Positions 8,323 through 16,045 of a DNA stretch of 64,000 bases are shown here, piece after piece. The translations under genes were made by a program, and so were the position numbers. Under the pieces are notes generated by a model, which was given only the letters and a program-made list of their open reading frames with translations, did no database searches and had not been told where the DNA came from. The stretch is from Pseudomonas sp. GD04019 (GTDB lineage Bacteria; Pseudomonadota; Gammaproteobacteria; Pseudomonadales; Pseudomonadaceae). The stretch's first letter is position 1, and the number at the start of each line of letters is the position of its first letter. The stretch spans positions 85,663-149,662 of the forward strand of contig NZ_JAOEEA010000013.1 in assembly GCF_029837695.1 (NCBI RefSeq), read 5' to 3'.

Positions 8323-9354
8323 TCACAAGGCCCGCAGAGCCTTGAGGATTCCCAGCAGGTGGTAGAGCCTGAGCGTCGGTAAGCCGGCGACGAAGGAAGC
8401 TTCCTGGCGCCCGCAGTACTTCTGCTTGTGAAAGAAATTGCCCTGGCAGGGATAGATGAACGCACAGCGGCGATAGATGAAGTCGAACGCCCAGGCCACC
8501 CAGGCGTTGTGCGGATAGGCCTCGCCCTTCTTCAGCGCCAGTGGCGACAGCCCCAGGCTAAGGAGCTCCTTGCCCTCGGCTTTGAACTGGCCCATGGCGT
8601 GCAGCACGATGGCGTCGTTGGTGCCGTTCGGCGCGTCCTTGATCGCCCGCGATGCGTTGTGCAGATAGCCGATGACCCGACCGTCGCGGTACATGGGGTC
8701 GAACACGGCGAGGGCCAGTAGCCGGCCGTGCTTGCGCGCCCAGAAGTAGCGGACGTCCTCCTCGTCCTCGAACACCAGTGGCCGCGTCAGGCCGGCGAGA
8801 TCATGGCCGCCCTTGCGCGCGAGCCATTCCCGGTTGAGTTCGTCCAGCTCCTCGCCGCCCTGCTCGCTGAGCCGACCCTCGTGCACCTCCACGCCTTCGC
8901 TGCGCGCCTTGTTGCGCCAGCGGCGCAGGTGGGCGTACTGCCTGCCGCGCAGCTCGAGGTCGAAGCCGGCCAGGTCGATCTCCGAATTGACGCCAAACTC
9001 GTTCACCGGATAGCCGCGGGCGCTCAGCAGATCGGCGAAGGCACTGCCGATGTCGAGAAACACCGTGAGCGTCTTGGTGCTCGCCAGATAGGCATCGAGC
9101 AGCGGCGCGAAGTCGGCCTTGGCCGCTATCGGGTCGCCAATCACCACGTTCATCCCGCGCGGCGCATAGAGCGGGTGCCTGACCGGGATATAGGCCAGGT
9201 AGCCCAGTTGCTCGTGAATGAAATGGACCGCGCCGGGCTGCAGCGAGGAATAGGCCATCGCGCTGCCGCCGTGGCGCAGCAGAAAGGGCCACAGCCGCGT
9301 GTGTTGCGCCTGGTCGGCGAAGTCACCGGCCAGCGCCGAGGAAACGGGCTGCAT
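8323..9354 (-). CDS. DUF2156 / MprF C-terminal-like acyltransferase
   Basis: A 343-residue soluble protein resembling the cytosolic C-terminal domain of phosphatidylglycerol lysyltransferase (MprF), a double-GNAT fold. Recognisable parts are LGYLAYIPVRHPLYAPRGMNVVIGDPIA, the central RRWRNKARSEGVEV helix, and the terminal FSFIYP-like segment FDFIYRRCAFIYPCQGNFFHKQKY. It has no flippase domain. Such proteins transfer aminoacyl or acyl groups to lipids, but the substrate here cannot be read. It starts 4 nt after the upstream gene's stop and precedes the desaturase. Confidence 0.78.
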   Translation of the reverse strand: MQPVSSALAGDFADQAQHTRLWPFLLRHGGSAMAYSSLQPGAVHFIHEQLGYLAYIPVRHPLYAPRGMNVVIGDPIAAKADFAPLLDAYLASTKTLTVFLDIGSAFADLLSARGYPVNEFGVNSEIDLAGFDLELRGRQYAHLRRWRNKARSEGVEVHEGRLSEQGGEELDELNREWLARKGGHDLAGLTRPLVFEDEEDVRYFWARKHGRLLALAVFDPMYRDGRVIGYLHNASRAIKDAPNGTNDAIVLHAMGQFKAEGKELLSLGLSPLALKKGEAYPHNAWVAWAFDFIYRRCAFIYPCQGNFFHKQKYCGRQEASFVAGLPTLRLYHLLGILKALRAL

Positions 9355-9358
9355 CGCA

Positions 9359-10219
9359 TCATCCCCCGGATGGCTGGGTTTCGCCGATATCCGCGCGGAT
9401 CACCTGCTGGCTCAGCACGTGTTCGGCGAGCGCATGGTTGTCGGTTTGCGTGGGGTGGAAGCCGCGCTTGAGCACCTGCAGGCAGCCACGAGTCATGCGC
9501 GCGAAGAAGCGCTCGTCGCGGAAGAAATAGCGGAAAGCGCGACGCCAGGTAGCGAGACGGAACAACTGGCCGTCCTGGCGCAGGAAGGTGGCGCAGGCGA
9601 GCGCCAGGTAGCTCATGTTGACCAGGTAGGCCATGACCACCCCGTAGCCCAGCCAGAAGCGGCTACCCTCGGTGGCCTGGTAGACATCGAAGGCCACGGA
9701 CTTGTGTTCGATTTCCTCGGCGAAGTGCCATTCGTACAGCGCGCCGGCCCGCGCATCGCACTGCCGCAACCGGCCGCTGCTCAGGGTGATCTCCGCGAAC
9801 AGCTCGTTGATGCGCTCGACGCCCACCACGAAGGCCAGCTGCTGCCGCGCGGTCGAGGTCGGGGTGAGGATCTTGAACGACAGGAAGCCGGTGAAGCGCC
9901 GGAACGTCTGCATGCGGAAGCCCTGGCGCTGCAGCACCTCGATGAACTGCTCGTGGCCGCGGGAATGGGAGAGCTCCTGGCCGATCAGGCCGCGTGCCTG
10001 CTGGAGCAGCACCGGGTCTTCGATCTTGCCGAGGTACTTCTTGATCGTCTGAACGATGAAGGTCTCGCCATCGGGGATGGTCATCGAGTAGGCATTCAGC
10101 CAATGGGTCAGGAAGACGTCGTCCTTGACCCAGATCCGCGGCGTATCGTGTTCGTCGTAGCGGATGTCGAAGCGCCGGGCAGAAAGGGCTTCCCGGCTGT
10201 CGCTGGCGTTATCGCTCAT
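9359..10219 (-). CDS. PF10118-type metal-dependent hydrolase (ferritin-like fold)
   Basis: The 286-residue protein matches the predicted metal-dependent hydrolase family PF10118. It is an all-helical protein with spaced Glu/His ligands: IGQELSHSRGHEQF (about 85), VERINELFAEITL (about 140) and YEWHFAEEIEHKSVAFDVYQ (about 165), which suggest a diiron site. One hydrophobic helix (about 195-215) may contact the membrane. The ATG at 10219 follows GGGGA. It is the first gene of the operon with the acyltransferase and desaturase, so lipid modification is the likely context. Substrate unknown. Confidence 0.8.
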   Translation of the reverse strand: MSDNASDSREALSARRFDIRYDEHDTPRIWVKDDVFLTHWLNAYSMTIPDGETFIVQTIKKYLGKIEDPVLLQQARGLIGQELSHSRGHEQFIEVLQRQGFRMQTFRRFTGFLSFKILTPTSTARQQLAFVVGVERINELFAEITLSSGRLRQCDARAGALYEWHFAEEIEHKSVAFDVYQATEGSRFWLGYGVVMAYLVNMSYLALACATFLRQDGQLFRLATWRRAFRYFFRDERFFARMTRGCLQVLKRGFHPTQTDNHALAEHVLSQQVIRADIGETQPSGG

Positions 10220-10378
10220 CAAGCATTCCCCGTGGTTATGGTTATTGGGCTGGAGGTGCAGGGACAGCACTGCCCACCTGCCTCGCTTGCGATAAGCGAC
10301 GGGACTCTAGAGCACAACGAATGCGCCGCGACATCGGCCGAATGGCGTAGCGGGATGGGCTGGCGGGCGGAGTCAGCA

Positions 10379-10412
10379 GTGCGGGCCAGCCGACAGAGCG
10401 GCCAGCCCGCAC
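10379..10412 (-). terminator. Hairpin downstream of the beta-helix protein gene
   Basis: GTGCGGGC (10379-10386) and GCCCGCAC (10405-10412) are perfect complementary arms, with partially paired inner sequence. It lies about 40 nt past the stop of the minus-strand beta-helix gene. No clear T-run follows. Confidence 0.45.
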
Positions 10413-10451
10413 AGCCCACCGCCGGTCAGGCGGGCGGCGCTGACGGGTATG

Positions 10452-11825
10452 TCAACGCTCGTAGGCGCCCAGGTCGCAGATCGCGCTGCCGTTGCGGTCG
10501 CCATCGCGCGGCCGCGCCACGCCGCGCTGGTCGTTGTGGGTACAGGAGCCCAGACCGGCATCCACCGCCGGGCTGCCATTGCGCAGCTGGTGGTACTGGG
10601 TGCCGGGCCCGTTGCCATTGGCAACCGTTGTCGAGGACAGCCGCGCAGCCAGCACCTGGGAGAACACCACATCGTCCTCCACCGTGACACTGTTGCCGGT
10701 GCAGGTGGTGACGTCCGACCCGAGCAGCAGCCCCGAGGCCCGATAACCAACCCCCTGGTGGCTGCAGTTGATCGGCACCTGGTTGAGGCGGTTGCCGGCG
10801 ACGATGCTGTTGCGCAGCGTCAGGCTGCCCAGGTTGCTGATGCCGAGCCCCTCGTTGCCGGCCACGGTGACATAGCTCAGCTGCATCTGCGCCTCCGCGC
10901 CGCTGGGCGAGAAACCGGCCAGGCCGTTGGCGATCACGCCATTGGTGTCGGTACCGAAGTTGCCGCTGACCGTACTGTTGACCAGACGCAGCACGCCGCG
11001 CTGGTTGTTGACGATCGCCGCCCCGCCACCGCCGCCGGCATATTGCCCGGCCAGATTGCCGACGAAGGAGGAACGGGCCACGTCGGCATATCCCTCGTTA
11101 TAGAGGGCCCCGCCATGGGCGTAGTCGACGTCGTTGTCGGTGACGCTGTTGCCCTGGAAGTGAGTGTCGCGCACCACCAGCGTGCCCAGGTTGTAGATAG
11201 CGCCACCCTGCCCGGAGAAGCCCTCGTCACCGTTGGAGTTGTTGTCGCGGAACAGGCTGAACCTGACATTCAGCTCACCGAAGTTGGCAATTGCCCCGCC
11301 CTTGCCCTGGATGCCTGGCGTGGCGCGATTGTCGTAGAAGCCGACGTAGGTGATCACCGTCTCACCGTCGTTGCGTATCGCCCCGCCATAGGTGTCGGCA
11401 CGACCGCCACGCAGGCTTAGGTTGCGCAGGTTCAGCTTGGCGTCCGGCAACACCTCGACCAGGCGATCGGAAACGCCCTGAATGAAGGTGTTGGTATAGA
11501 TGCCACCGACGATGGTCAGCTCGCCGGTGATATCCAGGTCGCCGCGAGTACCAACGTCCTCATCGGGATCGGGCTCCTCGTCCGGGTTCCAGCCAGGGTC
11601 GGCCAAGGTAAGGGAGTAGGTGCCCGGGCGCAGCTCGATGCGATCCGGGCCGGGATTGAGGTTGGCCTTGTAGATGGCCTCGCGCAGCGAGCAGTCATCC
11701 GTACAAGCAGGACGAAATACATCCTCCGTGTTGTTGACGACTATGGTCGCGGCGCCCTGAGCCATGGGCGTGGAGAGCGCGGCGGCCAGAGCAATGGAAG
11801 AGAAGCAGGCAGAGCGGATGTGCAT
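10452..11825 (-). CDS. Secreted CSLREA-domain right-handed beta-helix protein
   Basis: A 457-residue exported protein with a signal peptide (to about residue 24). A CSLREA-type segment (CTDDCSLREAIYKAN, about 37-51) is followed by a long parallel beta-helix built of repeats such as GGAIRNDGETVI, GGAIANFGELNV, GGAIYNLGTLVV and GGALYNEGYADV. The C-terminus reads ICDLGAYER, the ending common in choice-of-anchor Q proteins. These are surface or secreted adhesin-like proteins. The ATG at 11825 is preferred because GGAGA lies 8 nt upstream. The gene diverges from the alginate lyase. Confidence 0.85.
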   Translation of the reverse strand: MHIRSACFSSIALAAALSTPMAQGAATIVVNNTEDVFRPACTDDCSLREAIYKANLNPGPDRIELRPGTYSLTLADPGWNPDEEPDPDEDVGTRGDLDITGELTIVGGIYTNTFIQGVSDRLVEVLPDAKLNLRNLSLRGGRADTYGGAIRNDGETVITYVGFYDNRATPGIQGKGGAIANFGELNVRFSLFRDNNSNGDEGFSGQGGAIYNLGTLVVRDTHFQGNSVTDNDVDYAHGGALYNEGYADVARSSFVGNLAGQYAGGGGGAAIVNNQRGVLRLVNSTVSGNFGTDTNGVIANGLAGFSPSGAEAQMQLSYVTVAGNEGLGISNLGSLTLRNSIVAGNRLNQVPINCSHQGVGYRASGLLLGSDVTTCTGNSVTVEDDVVFSQVLAARLSSTTVANGNGPGTQYHQLRNGSPAVDAGLGSCTHNDQRGVARPRDGDRNGSAICDLGAYER

Positions 11826-12396
11826 GGCGATTCTCCAGATGGTTGAGAACTCCCAGTCGGAGAATGCTCGGCTTCCGGCGACCGCCATCGACGCCTGAAC
11901 GATGGGCAGCTCTCACTAGACTGGCGAAACCCTCCCGGGTTCGCCGCCGCTCTGCCGATGCTGCGTGACCTCCATCACACCCCGCTACCACTAGCCGTTT
12001 CGCTGCTGAAACAGCCTCTCCCTGCGAGTTGAGAATCGCTTCACAAACCGCTCTAGCCTGGGGGTTTCCGTTCGTCGGCAGTGACCTTTGAACAGACGCC
12101 CAGAACCTGCCGTTTCGCTGACGGAAATCCCTTGCGCATCAATGCGATAGAGAGTCCCCACATAGCGCCGAATTATCGTCAATTTATAGGCGCCAGTATC
12201 TCGACGAACGGTAATTACCAAAGCCGAAACAGCACCGTATAAAGCGCTCCATTCCCGGCCGGATCACTGGCCAGGTGGCAAAAGCTTCATTCTGTGTGCG
12301 AGTAACTGGCAGGGCGGCTAGGCAGTTTTTCAAGTCGGGATCGACCTGCGCTCCGAATGAGATTTACATCGTTATTCGTCGGAGTTTTTTACTTTC
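11826..12396. other. 571-nt divergent intergenic region
   Basis: It separates the beta-helix gene (minus) from the alginate lyase gene (plus) and has lower GC than its flanks. Both promoters must lie here. A 76-codon minus-strand reading frame at 11991-12221 has no convincing ribosome-binding site or family resemblance, so I do not call it a gene. No long repeat or structured RNA was recognised. Confidence 0.5.
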
Positions 12397-13074
12397 ATGA
12401 TCGACCTCAATACCTGGAACCTCACCATCCCTGTCGGCGAACCCGCTACCACCATCAACACCCCGATGCTCGCCGGCGGTTACCAGGACGACTACTTCCA
12501 GAACATCAACGGCGTCCTGTTCTTCTGGGCGCCGGTGGACGGCACCACCACCAAGAACGCCAAGTACCCGCGCAGCGAACTGCGCGAGACCTATGCCGAC
12601 GGCACCCGGCGTAACTGGAAGTATCAGGACGCCAACAACAACGCTTTGGACGCGACGCTGAAAGTCACTCAGGTTCCGTCCACCGGAAAGATCGTGATCG
12701 GCCAGATCCACAACGTGGAAGGCGACGATCCGCCCATCAAGGTGCAGTACCAGTACAGCGCTTCGGACAAGACCGGGAAGATCGTTGCGATCTACCGCAC
12801 CAAACCGGGCGTCGATAGCGTCAGCGTGACCATTCGCAATGGCGTAGCGATGAACCAGTCGTTCTCCTACTCCATCCGCCTCACCCGTGCCGGCACGCTG
12901 GCGGTCTACACCAAGGTCAACTCGGTGAGCGAGCGCTGGACGACCAAGCTGGACCCGACCTGGGGCGCGCAGACCATGTACTTCAAGGCCGGCTCCTATG
13001 TGCAGGACAACATTGGCGACAACACCGAGGCAGGTGCCGTGCAGTTCAACCAGCTGAAGATCACCCACCAATAA
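12397..13074 (+). CDS. Polysaccharide lyase family 7 alginate lyase
   Basis: The 225-residue single-domain protein shows the three PL7 signatures: PRSELRE (about 48-54), QIHN in place of the usual QIH motif (about 106), and YFKAGSYVQD (about 195-204). The catalytic His and Tyr are in the last two. PL7 enzymes cleave alginate by beta-elimination. No signal peptide is visible, as I recall for the P. aeruginosa PA1167 homologue, so export is unclear. GGAG lies 12 nt upstream of the ATG. It ends at an 11-bp hairpin. Confidence 0.9.
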   Translation: MIDLNTWNLTIPVGEPATTINTPMLAGGYQDDYFQNINGVLFFWAPVDGTTTKNAKYPRSELRETYADGTRRNWKYQDANNNALDATLKVTQVPSTGKIVIGQIHNVEGDDPPIKVQYQYSASDKTGKIVAIYRTKPGVDSVSVTIRNGVAMNQSFSYSIRLTRAGTLAVYTKVNSVSERWTTKLDPTWGAQTMYFKAGSYVQDNIGDNTEAGAVQFNQLKITHQ

Positions 13075-13084
13075 GCATGGGAAA

Positions 13085-13117
13085 CAGGCGCCGGCTGAAG
13101 CCGGCGCCTGCTTGTAA
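13085..13117 (+). terminator. Terminator of the alginate lyase gene
   Basis: CAGGCGCCGGC-TGAA-GCCGGCGCCTG is an 11-bp perfect stem 10 nt after the stop codon, followed by CTTGTAAAT. The T-run is weak but the position is right. Confidence 0.65.
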
Positions 13118-13231
13118 ATAGCGGACTCTTAATCGCAGCTCGACATATGCAGAAGCGACTAGAAGCTCAAATGATTTAAAAACAAGCCTTTACATCTTAT
13201 TTGTCGCACTAGACTTCAAGTTGAGCGGCTA

Positions 13232-13254
13232 ACCCCGCTTCCGGCGGGGTCTTT
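13232..13254 (+). terminator. Orphan Rho-independent terminator, possible small RNA end
   Basis: ACCCCGC and GCGGGGT form a 7-bp stem with a 5-nt loop, followed by CTTTATT. It lies 115 nt beyond the alginate lyase terminator with no ORF between. The AT-rich stretch 13120-13230 could therefore be an untranslated transcript. No promoter could be identified with confidence. Confidence 0.5.
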
Positions 13255-13314
13255 ATTAGAACCAAGAACAGCTGCCAAGCACCTGACCCCGCCGGCACCT
13301 TTCGCGAGGGCCTC

Positions 13315-13794
13315 ATGGGAATTGCTGCCAGCGAGTTGTGCCAACATGTCATCCGCCCCACGCTTGTCTATCTGGGGCGACACTCAGCTACCGCCGAAGC
13401 CCTGCTCCTGGGCGCCGCCGCCAGCCAATCGGCACTCGGTAGCGCACTGACCGACAGCCAGGGCCACGGCCTCTACCGCATCAGCGCCGTGCGCCACCAA
13501 CAGCTGTGGGATCAGCATCTGGCCCTCGATCCGGACTTGGCCAGCCTGGTCCGCGGCCTGGCCAGCCAGCACGCCTTCCTCGCCGCCCCGCACCTGGAAC
13601 TGACGGTCAACCTGCGCTATGCCACGGCCATCGCCTGGCTGCTGGTGGAGAGCGAACAGGCGACGCTACCGGCGGCCGACGACCTGCACGGAATGGCCCG
13701 AATCTGGCGCAAGGTGTTCCATCCGCATGGTCGTCTGCGCGACTTCCTGCAAGCCTGGCAGCAATGCGTCCCACCACCGCACCAGGCAGCCTGA
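13315..13794 (+). CDS. Orphan phage-type protein, lysozyme-like N-terminal segment
   Basis: The 159-residue protein resembles a family I know from tailed phages and prophages, with the pattern HVIRPTL..L...S..AE.LLLG.AA.ES..G...GLY.I....H..LWD and LRYATAIAWLL. In those proteins the AAxES glutamate sits where a transglycosylase catalytic Glu would be. Here the corresponding segment reads AAASQS, so that Glu is absent. No other phage gene is nearby. A GAGGG site precedes the ATG. It may be a domesticated or decaying prophage remnant; the family call is from memory. Confidence 0.55.
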   Translation: MGIAASELCQHVIRPTLVYLGRHSATAEALLLGAAASQSALGSALTDSQGHGLYRISAVRHQQLWDQHLALDPDLASLVRGLASQHAFLAAPHLELTVNLRYATAIAWLLVESEQATLPAADDLHGMARIWRKVFHPHGRLRDFLQAWQQCVPPPHQAA

Positions 13795-13951
13795 ATGGGG
13801 AAAGACCAAACCTTTGCAGTGACTGACCAGTCACCTACAGGCCATCCTGGGGTTAACGAAAGTTCACGAAAAACCCGTCCCAGAGCGGTTGGCAAGGCCC
13901 GGCAAACCAGTTAGCTTGCCGCCCTCGTTTTTGCTGTTCGTGAGCCTCCTA

Positions 13952-15235
13952 ATGAAAAAACTCTGGTTGAAGACTTCTCTCGCACTGGCCATCGGTGCGG
14001 TTTCCACTCACAGCCTGGGCAATGGAGTTGCCATCAATGAACAGAGCGTCAGCGGCATGGGCACCTCCTTCGCCGGTCGCGCCTCCGCGGTCAACGACGC
14101 CTCCATCCTGTTCGGCAACCCGGCGGGCCTGACCAAGCTCAAGCGCCCGGAAGTGACCGGCGGCTTCGGCCTGGTCGACGCCAAGGTCGACCTCGACAAC
14201 GCCAGCGCCGAAACTTCCAAGGGCGACATGGTGCCACTGACCCCAGTGCCCTTCGCCTTCTATGCCAGCCCGATCGACGAGAGCTGGCACTGGGGCCTGG
14301 GCCTGTATGTGCCCTATGCATTGATCAGCGACTACGAGAAGAGCTTCGGCGGCCGCTTCAAGGGCCAGTACAGCAAGGTGGAAGTGGTCACCCTGCAACC
14401 GACCCTCAGCTACCAGATCAACGACCGCGTGTCCGTCGGCTTCGGTCCGACCATCAACAAGATCAAGGGCAAGCTGGTCAGCAAGCTGGACAACAGCGCC
14501 GCCTTCGGCACCGGCGAGACCAAGGTCGGCATCAAGGGCGACGACGTCGGCTACGGCTTCAACGCCGGCGTGATGGTCGATGTCACCGACCAGCTGACCT
14601 GGGGCCTGACCTACCACTCCAAGGTCGACTACACCCTGGAAGGCCGTACCCGCATTACCGGCGGCGACGGCCCGATCTTCAGCGCCTTCAACGGCCAGTA
14701 CGACGCCTCCCTGGACTTCACCACCCCGGAGACCGTGGACACCTCGGTGACCTACGAATTCGATGACAAGTGGACCCTGTACGCCGGAGCCACCTTCACC
14801 CGCTGGAGCCGCCTGCAGGAAATCGTGGTCGAGAACCAGGGCACCCCGAGCATCCTCGGCCTGAGCCCGATCGCCGAAGTCGCCGAAGAGCTGAAATGGC
14901 ATGACACCTGGTCCTACGCCATCGGCGCCTCCTACCAGCTGAACCCGCAGTGGGTGCTGCGTACCGGCCTGGCCCTCGACCCGTCGCCGGCCGAGAACGA
15001 GCACCGCAGCGTGCGCATCCCGGTGGGCAACCGCAAGGTGTTCTCCCTGGGTGCCGGCTGGTCGCCGAACCCCGACCTGACCATCGATGTGGCCTACTCC
15101 TACCTGCGCGAGAACGAGGCCAAGGTCAACCAGCACTCCACCGAGCTGGCCGGCCGCGAGATCGCCCCGGGCTTCAGCGCCGAGTACAACAACAGCGCCC
15201 ACGGCGTTGGCCTGCAGGCCACCTACCGCTTCTGA
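13952..15235 (+). CDS. fadL: FadL/OmpP1 outer-membrane long-chain fatty acid transporter
   Basis: The 427-residue protein has a signal peptide (to about residue 24, cleaved before NGVAINEQS). The N-terminal plug of the FadL family follows, with SVSGMGTSFAGRASAVNDASILFGNPAG, then a 14-stranded barrel of alternating hydrophobic strands, ending in the C-terminal aromatic residue (ATYRF). It takes up long-chain fatty acids and other hydrophobic compounds. The ATG at 13952 is chosen because the signal peptide starts there. It converges with the glutathione peroxidase gene on a shared terminator. Confidence 0.93.
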   Translation: MKKLWLKTSLALAIGAVSTHSLGNGVAINEQSVSGMGTSFAGRASAVNDASILFGNPAGLTKLKRPEVTGGFGLVDAKVDLDNASAETSKGDMVPLTPVPFAFYASPIDESWHWGLGLYVPYALISDYEKSFGGRFKGQYSKVEVVTLQPTLSYQINDRVSVGFGPTINKIKGKLVSKLDNSAAFGTGETKVGIKGDDVGYGFNAGVMVDVTDQLTWGLTYHSKVDYTLEGRTRITGGDGPIFSAFNGQYDASLDFTTPETVDTSVTYEFDDKWTLYAGATFTRWSRLQEIVVENQGTPSILGLSPIAEVAEELKWHDTWSYAIGASYQLNPQWVLRTGLALDPSPAENEHRSVRIPVGNRKVFSLGAGWSPNPDLTIDVAYSYLRENEAKVNQHSTELAGREIAPGFSAEYNNSAHGVGLQATYRF

Positions 15236-15251
15236 CGGCGGGTTCTGCAAA

Positions 15252-15287
15252 CATGAAAAAGCCGGGCCTTTGCCCGGCTTTTTCATG
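15252..15287. terminator. Strong bidirectional Rho-independent terminator
   Basis: A 16-bp perfect stem with a CTTT loop; the GC core GCCGGGC/GCCCGGC is flanked by A5 and T5. It therefore has a U-run in both directions, between convergent fadL and the glutathione peroxidase gene. Confidence 0.92.
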
Positions 15288-15299
15288 GGTCACCCTTAA

Positions 15300-15848
15300 C
15301 TACTGGGCGATAGCCTTCTCGATGGCCGCCAGCAGATCCTCGTCGTCCGGCTTGGTCAGGCTGGAGAAACTGGCGATCACTTGGCCATCGCGGCCCACCA
15401 CGTACTTGTAGAAGTTCCAGCGCGGCGCACTGCTCTGCTCGGCCAACTCGCTGAACAACGGTATCGCCTCGTCGCCGCTGACCGCCTGCGGCTCGCTCAT
15501 GGCGAAGGTCACGCCGTAGTCGATGAAGCACACCTTGGCCGTCTCGCCGCTGCTGTCGGCCTCCTGCTTGAAGTCGTCCGAGGGTACGCCCAACACCTCC
15601 AGCCCCTGGCCCTTGTAGCGCTGGTAGAGCGCCTCCAGCCCCTTGAACTGCGGGGTGAAGCCGCAGCGACTGGCGGTATTGACCACCACCAGAGCCTTGC
15701 CGGCGAAGCGCTGGCACAGGTCGATGCGCTCCTTGGAACGCAGCTGCTGCAGCTCGCCCTGGTCCTTGAGCAGCGGTGGACACTCAGCCGCCCACAGCGG
15801 GGCGGCAAACAGGGACGACAGCAGCAGGCAGGAAAGACGAGCGATCAT
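15300..15848 (-). CDS. Exported glutathione peroxidase family protein
   Basis: The 182-residue thioredoxin-fold protein has a signal peptide (to about residue 20, LWAA|ECPP) and the peroxidatic cysteine motif VVNTASRCGFT (about 51-61). The catalytic Trp-Asn is in RWNFYKY. The second family motif is divergent (PSDDFKQEADS instead of the usual Asn-Gln-Phe form). It probably reduces periplasmic hydroperoxides. The order fadL, peroxidase, MFS, MarR and cob genes resembles P. aeruginosa from memory. GGAGA precedes the ATG. Confidence 0.88.
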   Translation of the reverse strand: MIARLSCLLLSSLFAAPLWAAECPPLLKDQGELQQLRSKERIDLCQRFAGKALVVVNTASRCGFTPQFKGLEALYQRYKGQGLEVLGVPSDDFKQEADSSGETAKVCFIDYGVTFAMSEPQAVSGDEAIPLFSELAEQSSAPRWNFYKYVVGRDGQVIASFSSLTKPDDEDLLAAIEKAIAQ

Positions 15849-15922
15849 GGGGACATCTCCAGACGGTATGCGCTCACGCTACTCGTCCGCGCCCATGCCG
15901 GCAACGGTCGCCACGGCGACGC

Positions 15923-16045
15923 TCAGCACAGGCTCATGCCCAGCTGCAGCAGGGCTAGCCCGCCACGACTCCAGCCCCACCAGGCCAGCGCCAATAAGAG
16001 CGCCACTGGCGGCAGGGCCAGCATGGTGACGGTCGTACGGCTCAC
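15923..16045 (-). CDS. 40-residue hydrophobic protein coupled to the MFS gene
   Basis: A GTG start at 16045 overlaps the MFS stop codon as GTGA, with GGAG 8 nt upstream. The frame encodes 40 residues, with one membrane helix (LALPPVALLLALAWWGW) followed by SRGGLALLQLGMSLC. An internal ATG at 16024 is possible but lacks a Shine-Dalgarno. Coupling and hydrophobicity support a real small membrane protein, perhaps an accessory of the transporter. The C-terminal segment recalls short conserved Pseudomonas ORFs, from memory only. Confidence 0.6.
   Translation of the reverse strand: MSRTTVTMLALPPVALLLALAWWGWSRGGLALLQLGMSLC

Noticed and set aside
11991..12221. 76-codon minus-strand frame in the beta-helix/alginate lyase gap
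   Set aside because: No Shine-Dalgarno, no hydrophobic or catalytic pattern and no family resemblance. I cannot distinguish it from chance.
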